From NCBI GenBank assembly GCA_002503825.1, contig DASP01000011.1, forward strand, positions 1 through 45,530: a stretch of 45,530 bases of DNA, given 5' to 3'. The notes under the pieces were generated by a model that ran no database searches, had not been told where the DNA came from, and saw only the letters and a program-made list of their open reading frames with translations. A program made the translations under genes and the position numbers. Below are positions 17,850 to 26,236 of the stretch, piece after piece (the stretch's first letter is position 1; every line of letters starts with the position of its first letter). The stretch comes from Methanoregulaceae archaeon UBA467 (GTDB lineage: Archaea > Halobacteriota > Methanomicrobia > Methanomicrobiales > Methanospirillaceae).

Positions 17850-18815
17850 ATGAAAGAGGAACGAAATTTCAAAGAAATTGTGGCTGAAAGCCGTTATGTA
17901 TTTGTTATCGCTGTTGCCGGCGACAGCGGCTCGGGAAAGACCACATTTACCCGGTCTGTCCGCCACATATTTGGCGACGATCTTGTATCCACCATCACGC
18001 TTGACGATTACCATATTTATGACCGTAAAGAGCGTGAAAGACAAAATATTACTCCCCTCTCCCCGGCCGCAAATGACCTGGCCCGTCTTGAGCATGACGT
18101 TGAAGTCCTCAGGCAGGGAGACCCGGTCCAAAAAATGAGGTATAACCATGAGAAAGGCACTATTGAAGGCCCTTTCAGGTTTATGCCGGCCAAAATACTC
18201 ATACTCGAAGGACTTCATCCAATCGCCACGCCGCGGCTCCGCGAGCTCGTCGATTTTTCAGTGTATGTCGACCCTGCGCCCGATGTAAAACGGGAGTGGA
18301 AGCTCAAGCGCGACATCGAAAACCGGGGGTACTCGGAGCGCGAAGTAACCCTTGAGATGGCACGAAGGGAGTCTGATTACCAGAACTATGTTGCCCCGCA
18401 GCGGGAACTGGCGGATTCAGTCATCAGCATTGAGTTTTCCCGTTTTGGAAGGGAGATCGGGTGGCTGAAAAATATCTACCGGATCAGTCTTTCACAGACC
18501 TGCAGGGAAGGAGTGACCGCGGCTGTCGACCTGGTCATACCTCTTGGAGGACTTTTCTCGCAATGCGACAGGAATTTTCTTTTTAAATATGGATCCGGTG
18601 AAAAAAACGGGAAAAAAACAGGCACCCTTTCAATAGACGGTGAACTGAGCGGGGAAATGATGCAGGGCCTCCTGAAAACAATCAGCCGGGAGACAGGTAT
18701 TGAATATACGGTGCCGCAAACGCCGGATAAAATCTACACTGCAACCGATTTTTTCCAGATGTTTCTTTCATGGAAGATCATTGACGCCCGGATGGCCATT
18801 GAAGAGAGAAGATAA
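17850..18815 (+). CDS. prk: Archaeal phosphoribulokinase (uridine kinase/PRK family)
   Basis: A 321-residue P-loop kinase with Walker A GDSGSGKTT (residues 24-32), TITLDDYHIYDRKER, the NDLARLEHDVEVL segment and ILILEGLHPI. These match the PRK/uridine kinase family. In Methanomicrobiales (Methanospirillum) a PRK of this type phosphorylates ribulose 5-phosphate in the reductive hexulose-phosphate pathway together with archaeal RuBisCO. RuBisCO is not in this window. Uridine kinases are usually much shorter (~210 residues), which favours PRK. It lies 61 bases after the sensor kinase gene. Confidence 0.8.
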   Translation: MKEERNFKEIVAESRYVFVIAVAGDSGSGKTTFTRSVRHIFGDDLVSTITLDDYHIYDRKERERQNITPLSPAANDLARLEHDVEVLRQGDPVQKMRYNHEKGTIEGPFRFMPAKILILEGLHPIATPRLRELVDFSVYVDPAPDVKREWKLKRDIENRGYSEREVTLEMARRESDYQNYVAPQRELADSVISIEFSRFGREIGWLKNIYRISLSQTCREGVTAAVDLVIPLGGLFSQCDRNFLFKYGSGEKNGKKTGTLSIDGELSGEMMQGLLKTISRETGIEYTVPQTPDKIYTATDFFQMFLSWKIIDARMAIEERR

Positions 18816-19052
18816 CGACCGTTTCCGTGATATCTTACCCGCGGTTTTCTGGGTGCTGCATGCATGAAGCCTGGTGAATATCCTGAACATTCCCGGCAGG
18901 AGCCAAGCCTGTCACCGTTCTTTTTCATTGGGTCGCGAACCGGGACGGGACCGGTAAAAACGGCAATACGCCGGGTGTGATGGCCGGAATTACTCGCAGA
19001 CTGGCGTTTCAGACGGGCAAAACATATCTGGATAGAACACAATTTTCTAGTA

Positions 19053-20513
19053 ATGGGACGGATCCAGTATTTTTCCACGGTCTTTGGCGAGCTTGGAGGA
19101 ATGCTGATATTTATCAGTCCGGTGACTGTTGTTCCTCTCATCGTTTCACTGATCTACCGGGAATGGGATATGCTCATACCGATGGGGATCGTGCCGGTGC
19201 TGTTTTTCTCACTCGGGGTGCTCCTGAACCGCCTCCCCAGAAAATCCCGGGAAGTACGGCTTAGTGCGGCGCTCTGTTCTGTCGCCCTTGTATGGCTCAC
19301 ATTTGCCGCAGTGAGCAGCATACCCTTCATGCTTACCCTTCACATCTCCTTTACCGACGCCCTTTTCGAAGGAATGGCCGGATGGACCGGCACAGGGTTT
19401 ACCCTTCTCCGGAACCTTGACAGTATCCCGATGACACTGATATTCTGGCGGACATTCATGCAGTGGATCGGGGGGGTGGGCATCATCGCCCTGACCATTA
19501 CCATGGCGAACCGCTCGGGCCTGAGCCAGTCGCCGTTGTTCCGGGCAGACAGCAGGAACGAGCAGATCCTCCCGAACGTCATCGCCACGGGCAGGCAGAT
19601 CTGGGTCAGTTATATCATCCTTACGGTTATTGCCATTGTTCTTATCCTGATTGCCGGCATACCGCTCTGGGACGCGGTAAATATCGGGCTTTCCGCAATA
19701 TCGACCGGGGGATTCACGCCACACCCGGGGGGAATTATCGCCTACCATAACCCGCTCCTCGAATACCTTCTCATCCCGGTCATGATTATCGGCTCCACAC
19801 CGTTCATCCTCTACTACATGATGTACAGGAAGCGGAAAATTGCGCTTTTCGGTGATGAACAGATAAAGATACTCTTCACATTTCTCGTATTCGGGGCGCT
19901 CATTGTTATTTCAGACCTCCTGTTCATCAGCCATTATGCGTGGACCGAGGCGGTCAGGCAGGGCCTTTTCATGACTGCTGCGGCCATCAGCACTACCGGG
20001 TTCCAGAACGGGAATCCCCATGCCTATGCCAGCGTGACCGTCGTCTTCCTTTCCATGCTCATGTTTATCGGGGGATCGTCGGGGAGCACTGCCGGAGGGG
20101 TAAAATTGTCAAGAATTGCACTCGGGTATCGTGGCCTCATCTGGTGGTTCAGGCGTGCCTTCGTCAGGGGCAAGGTCCTTGTCGCATTCAAGTACGAGGG
20201 CCGGACCATCCCTGACCAGATCGCCGAGCCGGAACTGGCAAAAAACATGCTGGTCATCATCCTGTCGGTCATTACCATTTTTGTCGGCACGATGATTATT
20301 CTGCAGTTCCATATTATCTCATTCGGGCTTACCGAGCTGGTTTTTGATATTGTCTCTGCGTTTTCTTCATGCGGGCTTACGACAGGATACGTCTCCCCGA
20401 CAATGCCGCTGATCTCGAAATGGGTTTTTATCTTTGTCATGTGGATCGGCAGGCTTGAGGTAATCCCGGTTATCGTCCTTTTCCTTGGCCTGTTCCAGGG
20501 CTCCGAGCGATAA
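19053..20513 (+). CDS. trkH: TrkH-type potassium uptake membrane subunit
   Basis: A 486-residue integral membrane protein with the four pore-loop repeats of the Trk/Ktr/HKT superfamily. The filter motifs are WTGTGFT, ISTGGFTPH, ISTTGFQNGNP and SSCGLTTGYV. Between the third and fourth loops is the family segment MFIGGSSGSTAGGVKLSR. It forms the K+-translocating channel subunit and normally needs a TrkA-type regulatory subunit, which is not next to it here. The gene is followed by a hairpin plus T8 and then the nitrogenase-like cassette, so it is probably its own transcript. Confidence 0.92.
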   Translation: MGRIQYFSTVFGELGGMLIFISPVTVVPLIVSLIYREWDMLIPMGIVPVLFFSLGVLLNRLPRKSREVRLSAALCSVALVWLTFAAVSSIPFMLTLHISFTDALFEGMAGWTGTGFTLLRNLDSIPMTLIFWRTFMQWIGGVGIIALTITMANRSGLSQSPLFRADSRNEQILPNVIATGRQIWVSYIILTVIAIVLILIAGIPLWDAVNIGLSAISTGGFTPHPGGIIAYHNPLLEYLLIPVMIIGSTPFILYYMMYRKRKIALFGDEQIKILFTFLVFGALIVISDLLFISHYAWTEAVRQGLFMTAAAISTTGFQNGNPHAYASVTVVFLSMLMFIGGSSGSTAGGVKLSRIALGYRGLIWWFRRAFVRGKVLVAFKYEGRTIPDQIAEPELAKNMLVIILSVITIFVGTMIILQFHIISFGLTELVFDIVSAFSSCGLTTGYVSPTMPLISKWVFIFVMWIGRLEVIPVIVLFLGLFQGSER

Positions 20514-20541
20514 TTCCGCGGGTAGGACGAACGGGCGGACT

Positions 20542-20561
20542 GTTGAAATCAACTTTTTTTT
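20542..20561 (+). terminator. Hairpin plus T8 after trkH
   Basis: GTTG(A)AA(T)CAAC at 20542-20553 forms a short stem followed directly by eight T at 20554-20561. It separates trkH from the TATA box of the next operon. Confidence 0.5.
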
Positions 20562-20580
20562 GGTTAACTTCAGAATACCT

Positions 20581-20589
20581 AATATAAAA
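20581..20589 (+). promoter_or_regulatory. TATA box for the nitrogenase-like cassette
   Basis: AATATAAAA at 20581-20589. With the usual 22-27 base spacing, transcription would begin at about 20608-20612, at the ATG at 20610. This suggests a leaderless mRNA and argues against the upstream in-frame ATG at 20589. Confidence 0.5.
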
Positions 20590-20609
20590 TGCAGACAAAC
20601 CTGATCACA

Positions 20610-21428
20610 ATGAAACAGATAGCCCTGTACGGGAAGGGTGGTATCGGAAAATCGACAACTTCAGCAAATTTATCAGCTGCACTCTCGGATCAGGGACTTG
20701 ACATACTTCAGATAGGGTGCGACCCGAAAAGGGACAGCACCCGCATGCTCATGCACGGGCGTCTCATCCCCACTGTCATGGACCTTGTCAGGGAGCGTGG
20801 GGACCGGGACCTTACGGTCGGGGATATCGTCTTTGAAGGGTATAACGGCATCAGGTGCGTGGAAGCGGGTGGTCCGGAGCCGGGCGTCGGATGTGCGGGA
20901 AGGGGTATTATTGCCACCTTCCAGATACTCGAACGCCTGGGGGCCCTGAAAGGGGATATAATCCTCTATGACGTCCTTGGTGACGTGGTCTGCGGCGGGT
21001 TTGCGATGCCGATGCGTGAAGGATATGCAGAGGAGGTCTACCTGGTCACGTCAGGCGAACTGATGTCGCTGTATGCCGCGAATAATATCTGTAAGGCAAT
21101 AAAACGTCTCTCTGCCCGTGTAAAGGGCCGTTGCAGGCTTGCAGGGGTGATATGCAACGCCAAGAATATTGAAAACGAGGAGGAACTGGTATCGGATTTC
21201 GCCAGCCGGATCAACAGCAGGATGGTTGCGTTCATTCCCCGGGACCCGGTCGTCCAGCGTTCGGAGCTGAATAAAATGACCGTTATAGAGTATGCCCCGG
21301 ATTCGTCGCAGGCTGCTGCGTACCGGACGCTCGCAGGGAGTGTCCTTGAAAATACCCGGCTTGATATCCCGGAACCGCTTGAAATTGATGAACTCGAGTC
21401 CCTCGCATATGAATACCTCAAGGACTGA
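20610..21428 (+). CDS. NifH-family ATP-dependent reductase (CfbC/NflH-type)
   Basis: A 272-residue NifH-like protein. Visible features are the P-loop GKGGIGKST (residues ~8-16), switch-like CDPKRDST, the two cysteines that bind the intersubunit [4Fe-4S] cluster in VGCAGRG and DVVCGGF, and the YDVLGDVVCGG switch II. It is clearly an electron-donating Fe protein. It could be CfbC, the partner of CfbD in F430 synthesis, because no other NifH-like gene is in the window. It could instead be dedicated to the two NifD/K-like proteins encoded immediately downstream, or serve both. The start is discussed under the TATA box. Its 3' end overlaps the next gene by 20 bases. Confidence 0.85.
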   Translation: MKQIALYGKGGIGKSTTSANLSAALSDQGLDILQIGCDPKRDSTRMLMHGRLIPTVMDLVRERGDRDLTVGDIVFEGYNGIRCVEAGGPEPGVGCAGRGIIATFQILERLGALKGDIILYDVLGDVVCGGFAMPMREGYAEEVYLVTSGELMSLYAANNICKAIKRLSARVKGRCRLAGVICNAKNIENEEELVSDFASRINSRMVAFIPRDPVVQRSELNKMTVIEYAPDSSQAAAYRTLAGSVLENTRLDIPEPLEIDELESLAYEYLKD

Positions 21429-22428
21429 AGGCTGTACTCTTACCGGGGCGCTCTCGGTCACAACGGCGGTACGTGACGGTGTGACGGTCATTCATGGCCC
21501 GAAAGGCTGTGCCCATCATAATTTTTCCCTTTTTCATGCGACGCGAATCGATAACGAATGCTTTTCAGTCCCGCGGATAGTCTCGACAGGCCTCCTTGAG
21601 GACGATATAATTTTCGGCGGCGAAGAAGCGCTTGAACAGACAATCCGGGCTGTAATTCAACGTCGTCCGGCATCGGTCTATGTCCTCTCGACATGTGTCG
21701 TGGAGACTATCGGTGATGATGTGCGGTCTGTATGTGAAAAGATCTGGGACGTCCCGGTCCTCCATATTCCCACGGCAGGGTTTCTCGGGGGCGTATTCCG
21801 GACAGGGTATGTGAATGCCCTCATGGCGTTGTCGGTACTGGCAAAAAAGACCGGTGACTCCCCGGGTGTCAATCTTGTCGGGGAAAAAAACCTTGAATTC
21901 GAAGTTGACCAGCATTTTATGGAAGTATCGAGGCTGATCTCACTCCTCGGAACAGACGTGCATATCAGGTATGTTCGTGACGCGTCCACCGCAGATATCG
22001 GAAGACTCGGCAATGCATCTCTCAACATCCTGCGGGAACCTGCACTTGAACCGGTCGGCAGGCATTTTGAATCGTCGTTTCGGACCCCCTGGATCAGTTC
22101 GTTCCCCGTGGGGCTGTACGGCACCATACGGTTCCTCGAAGAAACCGCCGAAAAACTCGGTGCCGGAAGCAATGCTGCGGTTGAAGAGGAACTGAAGTTC
22201 CAGCGCGAGATGATGGAACGGTTCAGCGACCTGGAATGCCGCACGGTGTGGTTCGGCGAAGGCTTCGAATCATCCCCCGGATTCCCGCTCGTTGAGGAGC
22301 TCATCACGGAACTGGACATGGCACTTGACGAACGGGGAACCTCGCTGACGTTTCCTGACCCGTTCCCGGTAGGGACTGCAGGGATATCACGGCTGCTCCA
22401 CCGGTGGAGGAGGAGGTGCAATGCCTGA
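21409..22428 (+). CDS. Nitrogenase component 1-like protein, NifD-type, function unknown
   Basis: A 339-residue protein of the oxidoreductase/nitrogenase component 1 family. The conserved ligand cysteines are at Cys9 (TEGCTLTG), Cys34 (IHGPKGCAHH) and Cys96 (VLSTCVVETIGDD), the spacing expected for an Fe-S cluster at a D/K interface. The segment DDIIFGGEEALEQTI matches nitrogenase-like proteins. It is much shorter than NifD (about 480-540 residues), and no NifE/N/B genes are nearby, so it is not a nitrogenase. The start at 21409 (MNTSRTEGC) lies inside the nifH-like gene. Substrate unknown. Confidence 0.8.
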   Translation: MNTSRTEGCTLTGALSVTTAVRDGVTVIHGPKGCAHHNFSLFHATRIDNECFSVPRIVSTGLLEDDIIFGGEEALEQTIRAVIQRRPASVYVLSTCVVETIGDDVRSVCEKIWDVPVLHIPTAGFLGGVFRTGYVNALMALSVLAKKTGDSPGVNLVGEKNLEFEVDQHFMEVSRLISLLGTDVHIRYVRDASTADIGRLGNASLNILREPALEPVGRHFESSFRTPWISSFPVGLYGTIRFLEETAEKLGAGSNAAVEEELKFQREMMERFSDLECRTVWFGEGFESSPGFPLVEELITELDMALDERGTSLTFPDPFPVGTAGISRLLHRWRRRCNA

Positions 22429-23545
22429 CTGTTCAAACCCTCTCTGGCCATGTGCGATGACCGGTGCAGCTGCCTGTATGGCCGGTTTCGAAGGCATGGG
22501 GGTCATCATCCATGGTTCGAGCGGGTGCTATTTTTACCCGGCCACCCTCCTTCACACCCTCCTGCACAGTACGTTTATCAGCGAGGAAGATGTCATCTTC
22601 GGGTCGGAAAAGAGGATTGTCGAGACGATCGATGAGTTGTCACCGCGATATGAGCGTCTTGCGGTACTCCTGACCTGTGTCCCGGCAGTCACCGGCGACG
22701 ACCTTAAACGGATGATTGGCCGTGATGATGTCATAATCGTTGACAGCCCCGGTTTTGCAGGGAGTTTTGAAGAGGGATATACGAGAGCAGTAAGCCAGCT
22801 CCCGTGTATCACAACAGGTGATGTACCGGGCGTCAATATCGACGGTTTAAGTCTTGCCGATCCGTTTTGTCATGGAAATGCGATCGAGATCGAACGGCTG
22901 CTCGGAAAAGCCGGAGTCAGGGTTGCGACACGGTTCTGTCTTGACCGTCTCGATGCACTCGGCCATTGTGCGGATAATACCGTCGGGGCAAACCCTGACC
23001 TTCAGAGCGGAAAGGGAAGATACCTTGGTTCAATGCTCGGCCTGGATAATATCAGGCAGACTGTTACTGAGCTTGCCAGGTATAACCCCCTTGATGCGGA
23101 TGCCGTCTGCCGGGAGGCTGACATGGCCGAAGAACGGCTGGCAGCGGCATGCGATAAGTACCTGCGGCGATATGAGCCGCCCTCTGTCGCGGTATCCGGA
23201 AATTTTTCCTATGCCGTCTTTGCAGCAGGGATGATAGAGCGTTATCTTGACGGTGCGATCTGCACGATCGCTTCACGGAATGCTGTCGGGCCGTCGCCGT
23301 ATAATGTGGTACAGACAGATGACCTTGATGTCATCACCGGCCTGATTTCGTCCAATGACCCTGACCTCGTTGTCGGGTCATCCTTTGAACGCTCTGTCGC
23401 CCCGGGGTGTGCATTTGTGGGTATAATTCCCCCGCTGCGGGGACAGGTGCGGCTCAGGGCCCAGCCGCTTGCCGGTACCGAAGGAGCGCTTAACTTCATG
23501 GAACAGGTTTTAAACGCATGTATTGATCGCCAGAAACGAAAATAG
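22421..23545 (+). CDS. Nitrogenase component 1-like protein, NifK-type, function unknown
   Basis: A 374-residue partner of the preceding protein. Ligand-type cysteines are Cys11 (LWPCAMTG), Cys36 (IHGSSGCYFYP) and Cys86 (VLLTCVPAVTGDD), parallel to the Cys9/34/96 set of its neighbour. Two further cysteines (4 and 19) lie in the N-terminal segment. DVIFGSEKRIVETI matches the family. The ATG at 22421 has a very strong Shine-Dalgarno (GGAGGAGGTG) and overlaps the previous gene by eight bases. The pair implies a hetero-oligomeric catalytic component, unlike homomeric CfbD. The redox substrate cannot be read from sequence. Confidence 0.8.
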   Translation: MPDCSNPLWPCAMTGAAACMAGFEGMGVIIHGSSGCYFYPATLLHTLLHSTFISEEDVIFGSEKRIVETIDELSPRYERLAVLLTCVPAVTGDDLKRMIGRDDVIIVDSPGFAGSFEEGYTRAVSQLPCITTGDVPGVNIDGLSLADPFCHGNAIEIERLLGKAGVRVATRFCLDRLDALGHCADNTVGANPDLQSGKGRYLGSMLGLDNIRQTVTELARYNPLDADAVCREADMAEERLAAACDKYLRRYEPPSVAVSGNFSYAVFAAGMIERYLDGAICTIASRNAVGPSPYNVVQTDDLDVITGLISSNDPDLVVGSSFERSVAPGCAFVGIIPPLRGQVRLRAQPLAGTEGALNFMEQVLNACIDRQKRK

Positions 23546-23815
23546 TGTAGAATTTGCGTTTAATTGACTTCCAAAAATAATAAGGGCCGATTCAGGTCGG
23601 ACCTCCATTACTTCCAAAAATCTTTTGGTTTTCATTTAAATATCCATATTCCGGAAAAAATATTCGGATTCCCTGACATTCCCTGTTGCCCTTGCAATCC
23701 CTGGTTTTCCTGAATAATCAGGAATCCGCTCATCAGATAAAACGGGAAATTCACTTTCACCCCGCGCACATTGAATGCTTATATAGGGCTCTTTCCAGAA
23801 CAATGAAGTGGCAGA
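23546..23815. promoter_or_regulatory. Intergenic region with a direct repeat, a hairpin and a TATA box
   Basis: ACTTCCAAAAAT occurs twice, near 23568 and 23610. TTCCTGA-ATAA-TCAGGAA (23707-23724) is a perfect seven-base inverted repeat. TTATATAG at 23779-23786 is a good TATA box for the following small gene. The first two could be operator or terminator elements. Confidence 0.4.
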
Positions 23816-24277
23816 GTGGAAGAGATGATGAGAAAGGCAGGCTACATTCAGAAATCCGGCTGGGAAGTCCTTGATTCAGAAGGTATTCCCCGCGAAGTGC
23901 TGGAATTAAGAATTCACGGCGCGACGCTTTGCATCCGTCTTGAAGAACTGTCTGAAACGATTGCAGGGGGACTGACCGCAAGTGTGGAGCGTATCCGCCA
24001 GAACTGGATGCAATACCTTGAAGGAATTGCCGGGACTGCAAGGGTGTCACGTTCAGGCAGGGCCCTCAATATCGAGCTTGTCAACGGGGATATGTTCACG
24101 GTTGCACTTGAATCGCTTAAGTCCGTCCTCTCTCTGGAGGAACGGTATGCAACGGTTGTAGAAATACCTGCCCGGACCATTCCGGATGCTACCCGGAATC
24201 ATCTCATCACTGAATATTGCGGGCTTTTCTCACCGGGGTTCCAGTCCCGTACCGCCGGTGGGAAAATGGCAGCCTGA
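23816..24277 (+). CDS. Hypothetical protein
   Basis: A 153-residue soluble protein of unrecognised family. It reads as a mixed alpha/beta protein: an N-terminal AGYIQKSGWEVLDSEG strand-turn, a middle with alternating hydrophobic strands (ELRIHGATLCIRLEEL), RTARVSRSGRALNIELVNGDMFTV, and a C-terminal tail ending GGKMAA. Codon pattern, a TATA box about 30 bases upstream and a T8 tract right after the stop support a real monocistronic gene. The start is GTG 23816 or, closer to normal spacing from the inferred transcription start, ATG 23825/23828. The role is unknown. Confidence 0.65.
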   Translation: MEEMMRKAGYIQKSGWEVLDSEGIPREVLELRIHGATLCIRLEELSETIAGGLTASVERIRQNWMQYLEGIAGTARVSRSGRALNIELVNGDMFTVALESLKSVLSLEERYATVVEIPARTIPDATRNHLITEYCGLFSPGFQSRTAGGKMAA

Positions 24278-24285
24278 TTTTTTTT
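24278..24285 (+). terminator. T8 terminator
   Basis: Eight T directly after the TGA of the hypothetical gene, typical of archaeal transcription termination. Confidence 0.6.
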
Positions 24286-24644
24286 ATGGCTCTTCGTTCT
24301 TTCGTGTGGGGCATAGTATTCCGGTGTGTCCAGTATATATGGGGGTGCGGTTGCCCCCATACCCCCGATACGATAAACTTCGCCACCTCCGGCGGGCGCC
24401 CCGGCGGCGATTCGGTGACTTTTTCGTGATTTATGTGGAAAAGATGTTATCCTTCGATCTACAAAAAACAACGAAAAATCCTTTTTGTTTTCAACATCCT
24501 GATAGAAATGTGTATGAGAACGATACAACCCCGGATTTTTTAAGGTCCAGCAATTTCACAGGGAATCGTGTCACCCCGGAAAACGTATTGCCCGGCAGCC
24601 GGCAATGGAGCTCCAGAATCCCTGATAACAAAAAAGAATAATTA
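24286..24644. repeat. Non-coding region between convergent genes, with a GC-rich hairpin
   Basis: TATGGGGG at 24338-24345 pairs with CCCCCATA at 24354-24361 around an eight-base loop, followed at about 24387-24413 by a second GC-rich segment with self-complementary GGCG/CGCC blocks. The rest is AT-rich. No gene is seen. The hairpin could be a terminator or a copy of a dispersed repeat, which cannot be judged from one window. Confidence 0.35.
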
Positions 24645-25757
24645 TTATGCCCGGATAAGTCCGGCAATATGGTCGCCGACCTTTGAAGTGGATGCCGTCC
24701 CGCCCATATCCTTTGTGACCACCCCGTCGAGGATGGACTTCTCTATTGCCTTCAGCACCGCCGCCCCGGCATCGTGTTCGCCGATGTGGTCGAGCAGGAG
24801 CGATCCGGCCCAGATAGTGGCCATCGGGTTGGCTATACCGAGGCCTTTATATTTCGGTGCCGAGCCATGAATCGGTTCAAACATTGAGGTTCCGGCCGGA
24901 TTGATATTTCCTCCCGGTGCCAGTCCGAGCCCGCCCTGGATCATGGCGCCGAGATCGGTGATGATATCGCCGAACATATTGGGGGTCACGACCACGTCGA
25001 ACCATTCCGGGTTCTTCACAAACCACATCGTCACGGCATCGACAAAATTAAACTCGGTCCTGACCGAGGGATACGATGCGGCCGTTTCGTTGAATACATC
25101 CCGCCAGAGCCCGTAGACGTCTGAAAGCACATTTGCCTTGTCAACGGAAGTCAGCTTTTTCTTTCTTCTTTCTGCGGTCTCGAATGCATAGCGCATCACC
25201 CTCGATGAGCCCTCGCGGGTTATAACCCCGATCTGGTATGCAATCTCCTCGGCATCGCTCTCCACGTCGAGACCGAACCTGACGTGGTACATTTCCCGTT
25301 CGATCTCGAGGACCTTTGACTGTTTGCCAGAGAACCGTGACCCGATCCCTACATAGAAGTCTTCCGTATTTTCCCTGACGACCACAAAATCGATATCTTC
25401 CGGTCCTTTCCCTGCAAGCGGGGTTGAAACTCCGTTTAACAGGCGGATAGGCCGCAGGTTGATATACTGGTCGAAATAAAACCTCAGGTTGAGAAGGATC
25501 CCTTTCTCAAGAATGCCTGGTTTAACCCGGTCATCACCGATGGCTCCGAAATAGATCGCATTGAAACGGGAGAGTCCTTTGAGATCATCCTCGGTTACAA
25601 GGTATCCCTGCTTCAGGTATCGTTCGGCGCCGATATCAAAGTCTTCCCATTCGATATCAAACCCGAATTTTTCTCCGGCTGCATCAAGGACTTTCTTTCC
25701 CTCGGTTATTATCTCAGGCCCGATGCCGTCGCCGCCTATCGATGCGATCCTGTGCAT
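24645..25757 (-). CDS. leuB: 3-isopropylmalate / isohomocitrate dehydrogenase family
   Basis: A 370-residue NAD-dependent beta-decarboxylating dehydrogenase. Markers are IGGDGIGPEII at the N-terminus, VVRENTEDFYVGIG, the catalytic Lys/Asp region TSVDKANVL and the metal-binding GDIITDLGAMIQGGLGLAPGGN. LeuB oxidises 3-isopropylmalate. In methanogens a paralog (AksF) oxidises homoisocitrates for coenzyme B synthesis, and sequence by eye does not separate them. It overlaps leuD by 22 bases and is the last gene of leuC-leuD-leuB. Confidence 0.85.
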   Translation of the reverse strand: MHRIASIGGDGIGPEIITEGKKVLDAAGEKFGFDIEWEDFDIGAERYLKQGYLVTEDDLKGLSRFNAIYFGAIGDDRVKPGILEKGILLNLRFYFDQYINLRPIRLLNGVSTPLAGKGPEDIDFVVVRENTEDFYVGIGSRFSGKQSKVLEIEREMYHVRFGLDVESDAEEIAYQIGVITREGSSRVMRYAFETAERRKKKLTSVDKANVLSDVYGLWRDVFNETAASYPSVRTEFNFVDAVTMWFVKNPEWFDVVVTPNMFGDIITDLGAMIQGGLGLAPGGNINPAGTSMFEPIHGSAPKYKGLGIANPMATIWAGSLLLDHIGEHDAGAAVLKAIEKSILDGVVTKDMGGTASTSKVGDHIAGLIRA

Positions 25758-26233
25758 ACCGGCACCTCCTTCAGGTTCCGTGCATATTCAACAAGACCGC
25801 CGGCGTCAACGATCTCCTGCATGAACCTTGGGACCGGGTCGATCCGGTACCGGACGCCGTTGTATTCGACTGAGCCGTCCCTTATATTTACCGTAATGGA
25901 AGCCCCGTCTTCGATGCGGTCCGCATCAGGGCAGACCAGCGGGTACAGGCCGACATTCACCGCATTGCGGTAAAATATACGTGCAAATGACTGTGCGACA
26001 ACCATCCGTATCCCTGTACCCGAGAGTGCGAGTGGTGCATGTTCCCTGGAAGACCCGCACCCGAAATTCTTTCCTGCAACGATTACATCGCCTTCACGGG
26101 CATTTTTGGAGAATTCGTCCCGTGTCCCTTCAAACGCGTGGGATGCCAGTTCTTTCGGGTCGTAGATCGTGAGGAACCTTCCCGGTATGATTGCATCGGT
26201 ATCGATATTGTCACCGAATTTCCAGACTCGCAT
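25736..26233 (-). CDS. leuD: 3-isopropylmalate dehydratase small subunit
   Basis: A 165-residue swivel-domain subunit with KFGDNIDTDAIIPGRFL, the GKNFGCGSSREHAPLAL motif and SFARIFYRNAVNVGL. The substrate-recognition loop after IIPG reads FLTI. From what I recall of the family, LeuD proteins carry a hydrophobic loop here (YLVY-like) and homoaconitases an Arg-containing YLRT, so FLTI plus the REHAP sequence favours LeuD. However, the following DPKELASHAFEG resembles homoaconitase small subunits. Leucine biosynthesis is preferred over coenzyme B. It starts four bases after leuC. Confidence 0.85.
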   Translation of the reverse strand: MRVWKFGDNIDTDAIIPGRFLTIYDPKELASHAFEGTRDEFSKNAREGDVIVAGKNFGCGSSREHAPLALSGTGIRMVVAQSFARIFYRNAVNVGLYPLVCPDADRIEDGASITVNIRDGSVEYNGVRYRIDPVPRFMQEIVDAGGLVEYARNLKEVPVCTGSHR

Positions 26234-26236
26234 CAG

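Noticed and set aside
20610..23545. Calling the NifH/D/K-like genes a nitrogenase
   Set aside because: The D- and K-like proteins are far shorter than NifD/NifK, and no cofactor assembly genes are nearby. Only the Fe-S cluster cysteines are conserved.
24186..24641. Open frame of 151 codons across the end of the hypothetical gene
   Set aside because: It overlaps the real gene in another frame, spans the T8 terminator and the GC-rich hairpin, and has no recognisable composition.
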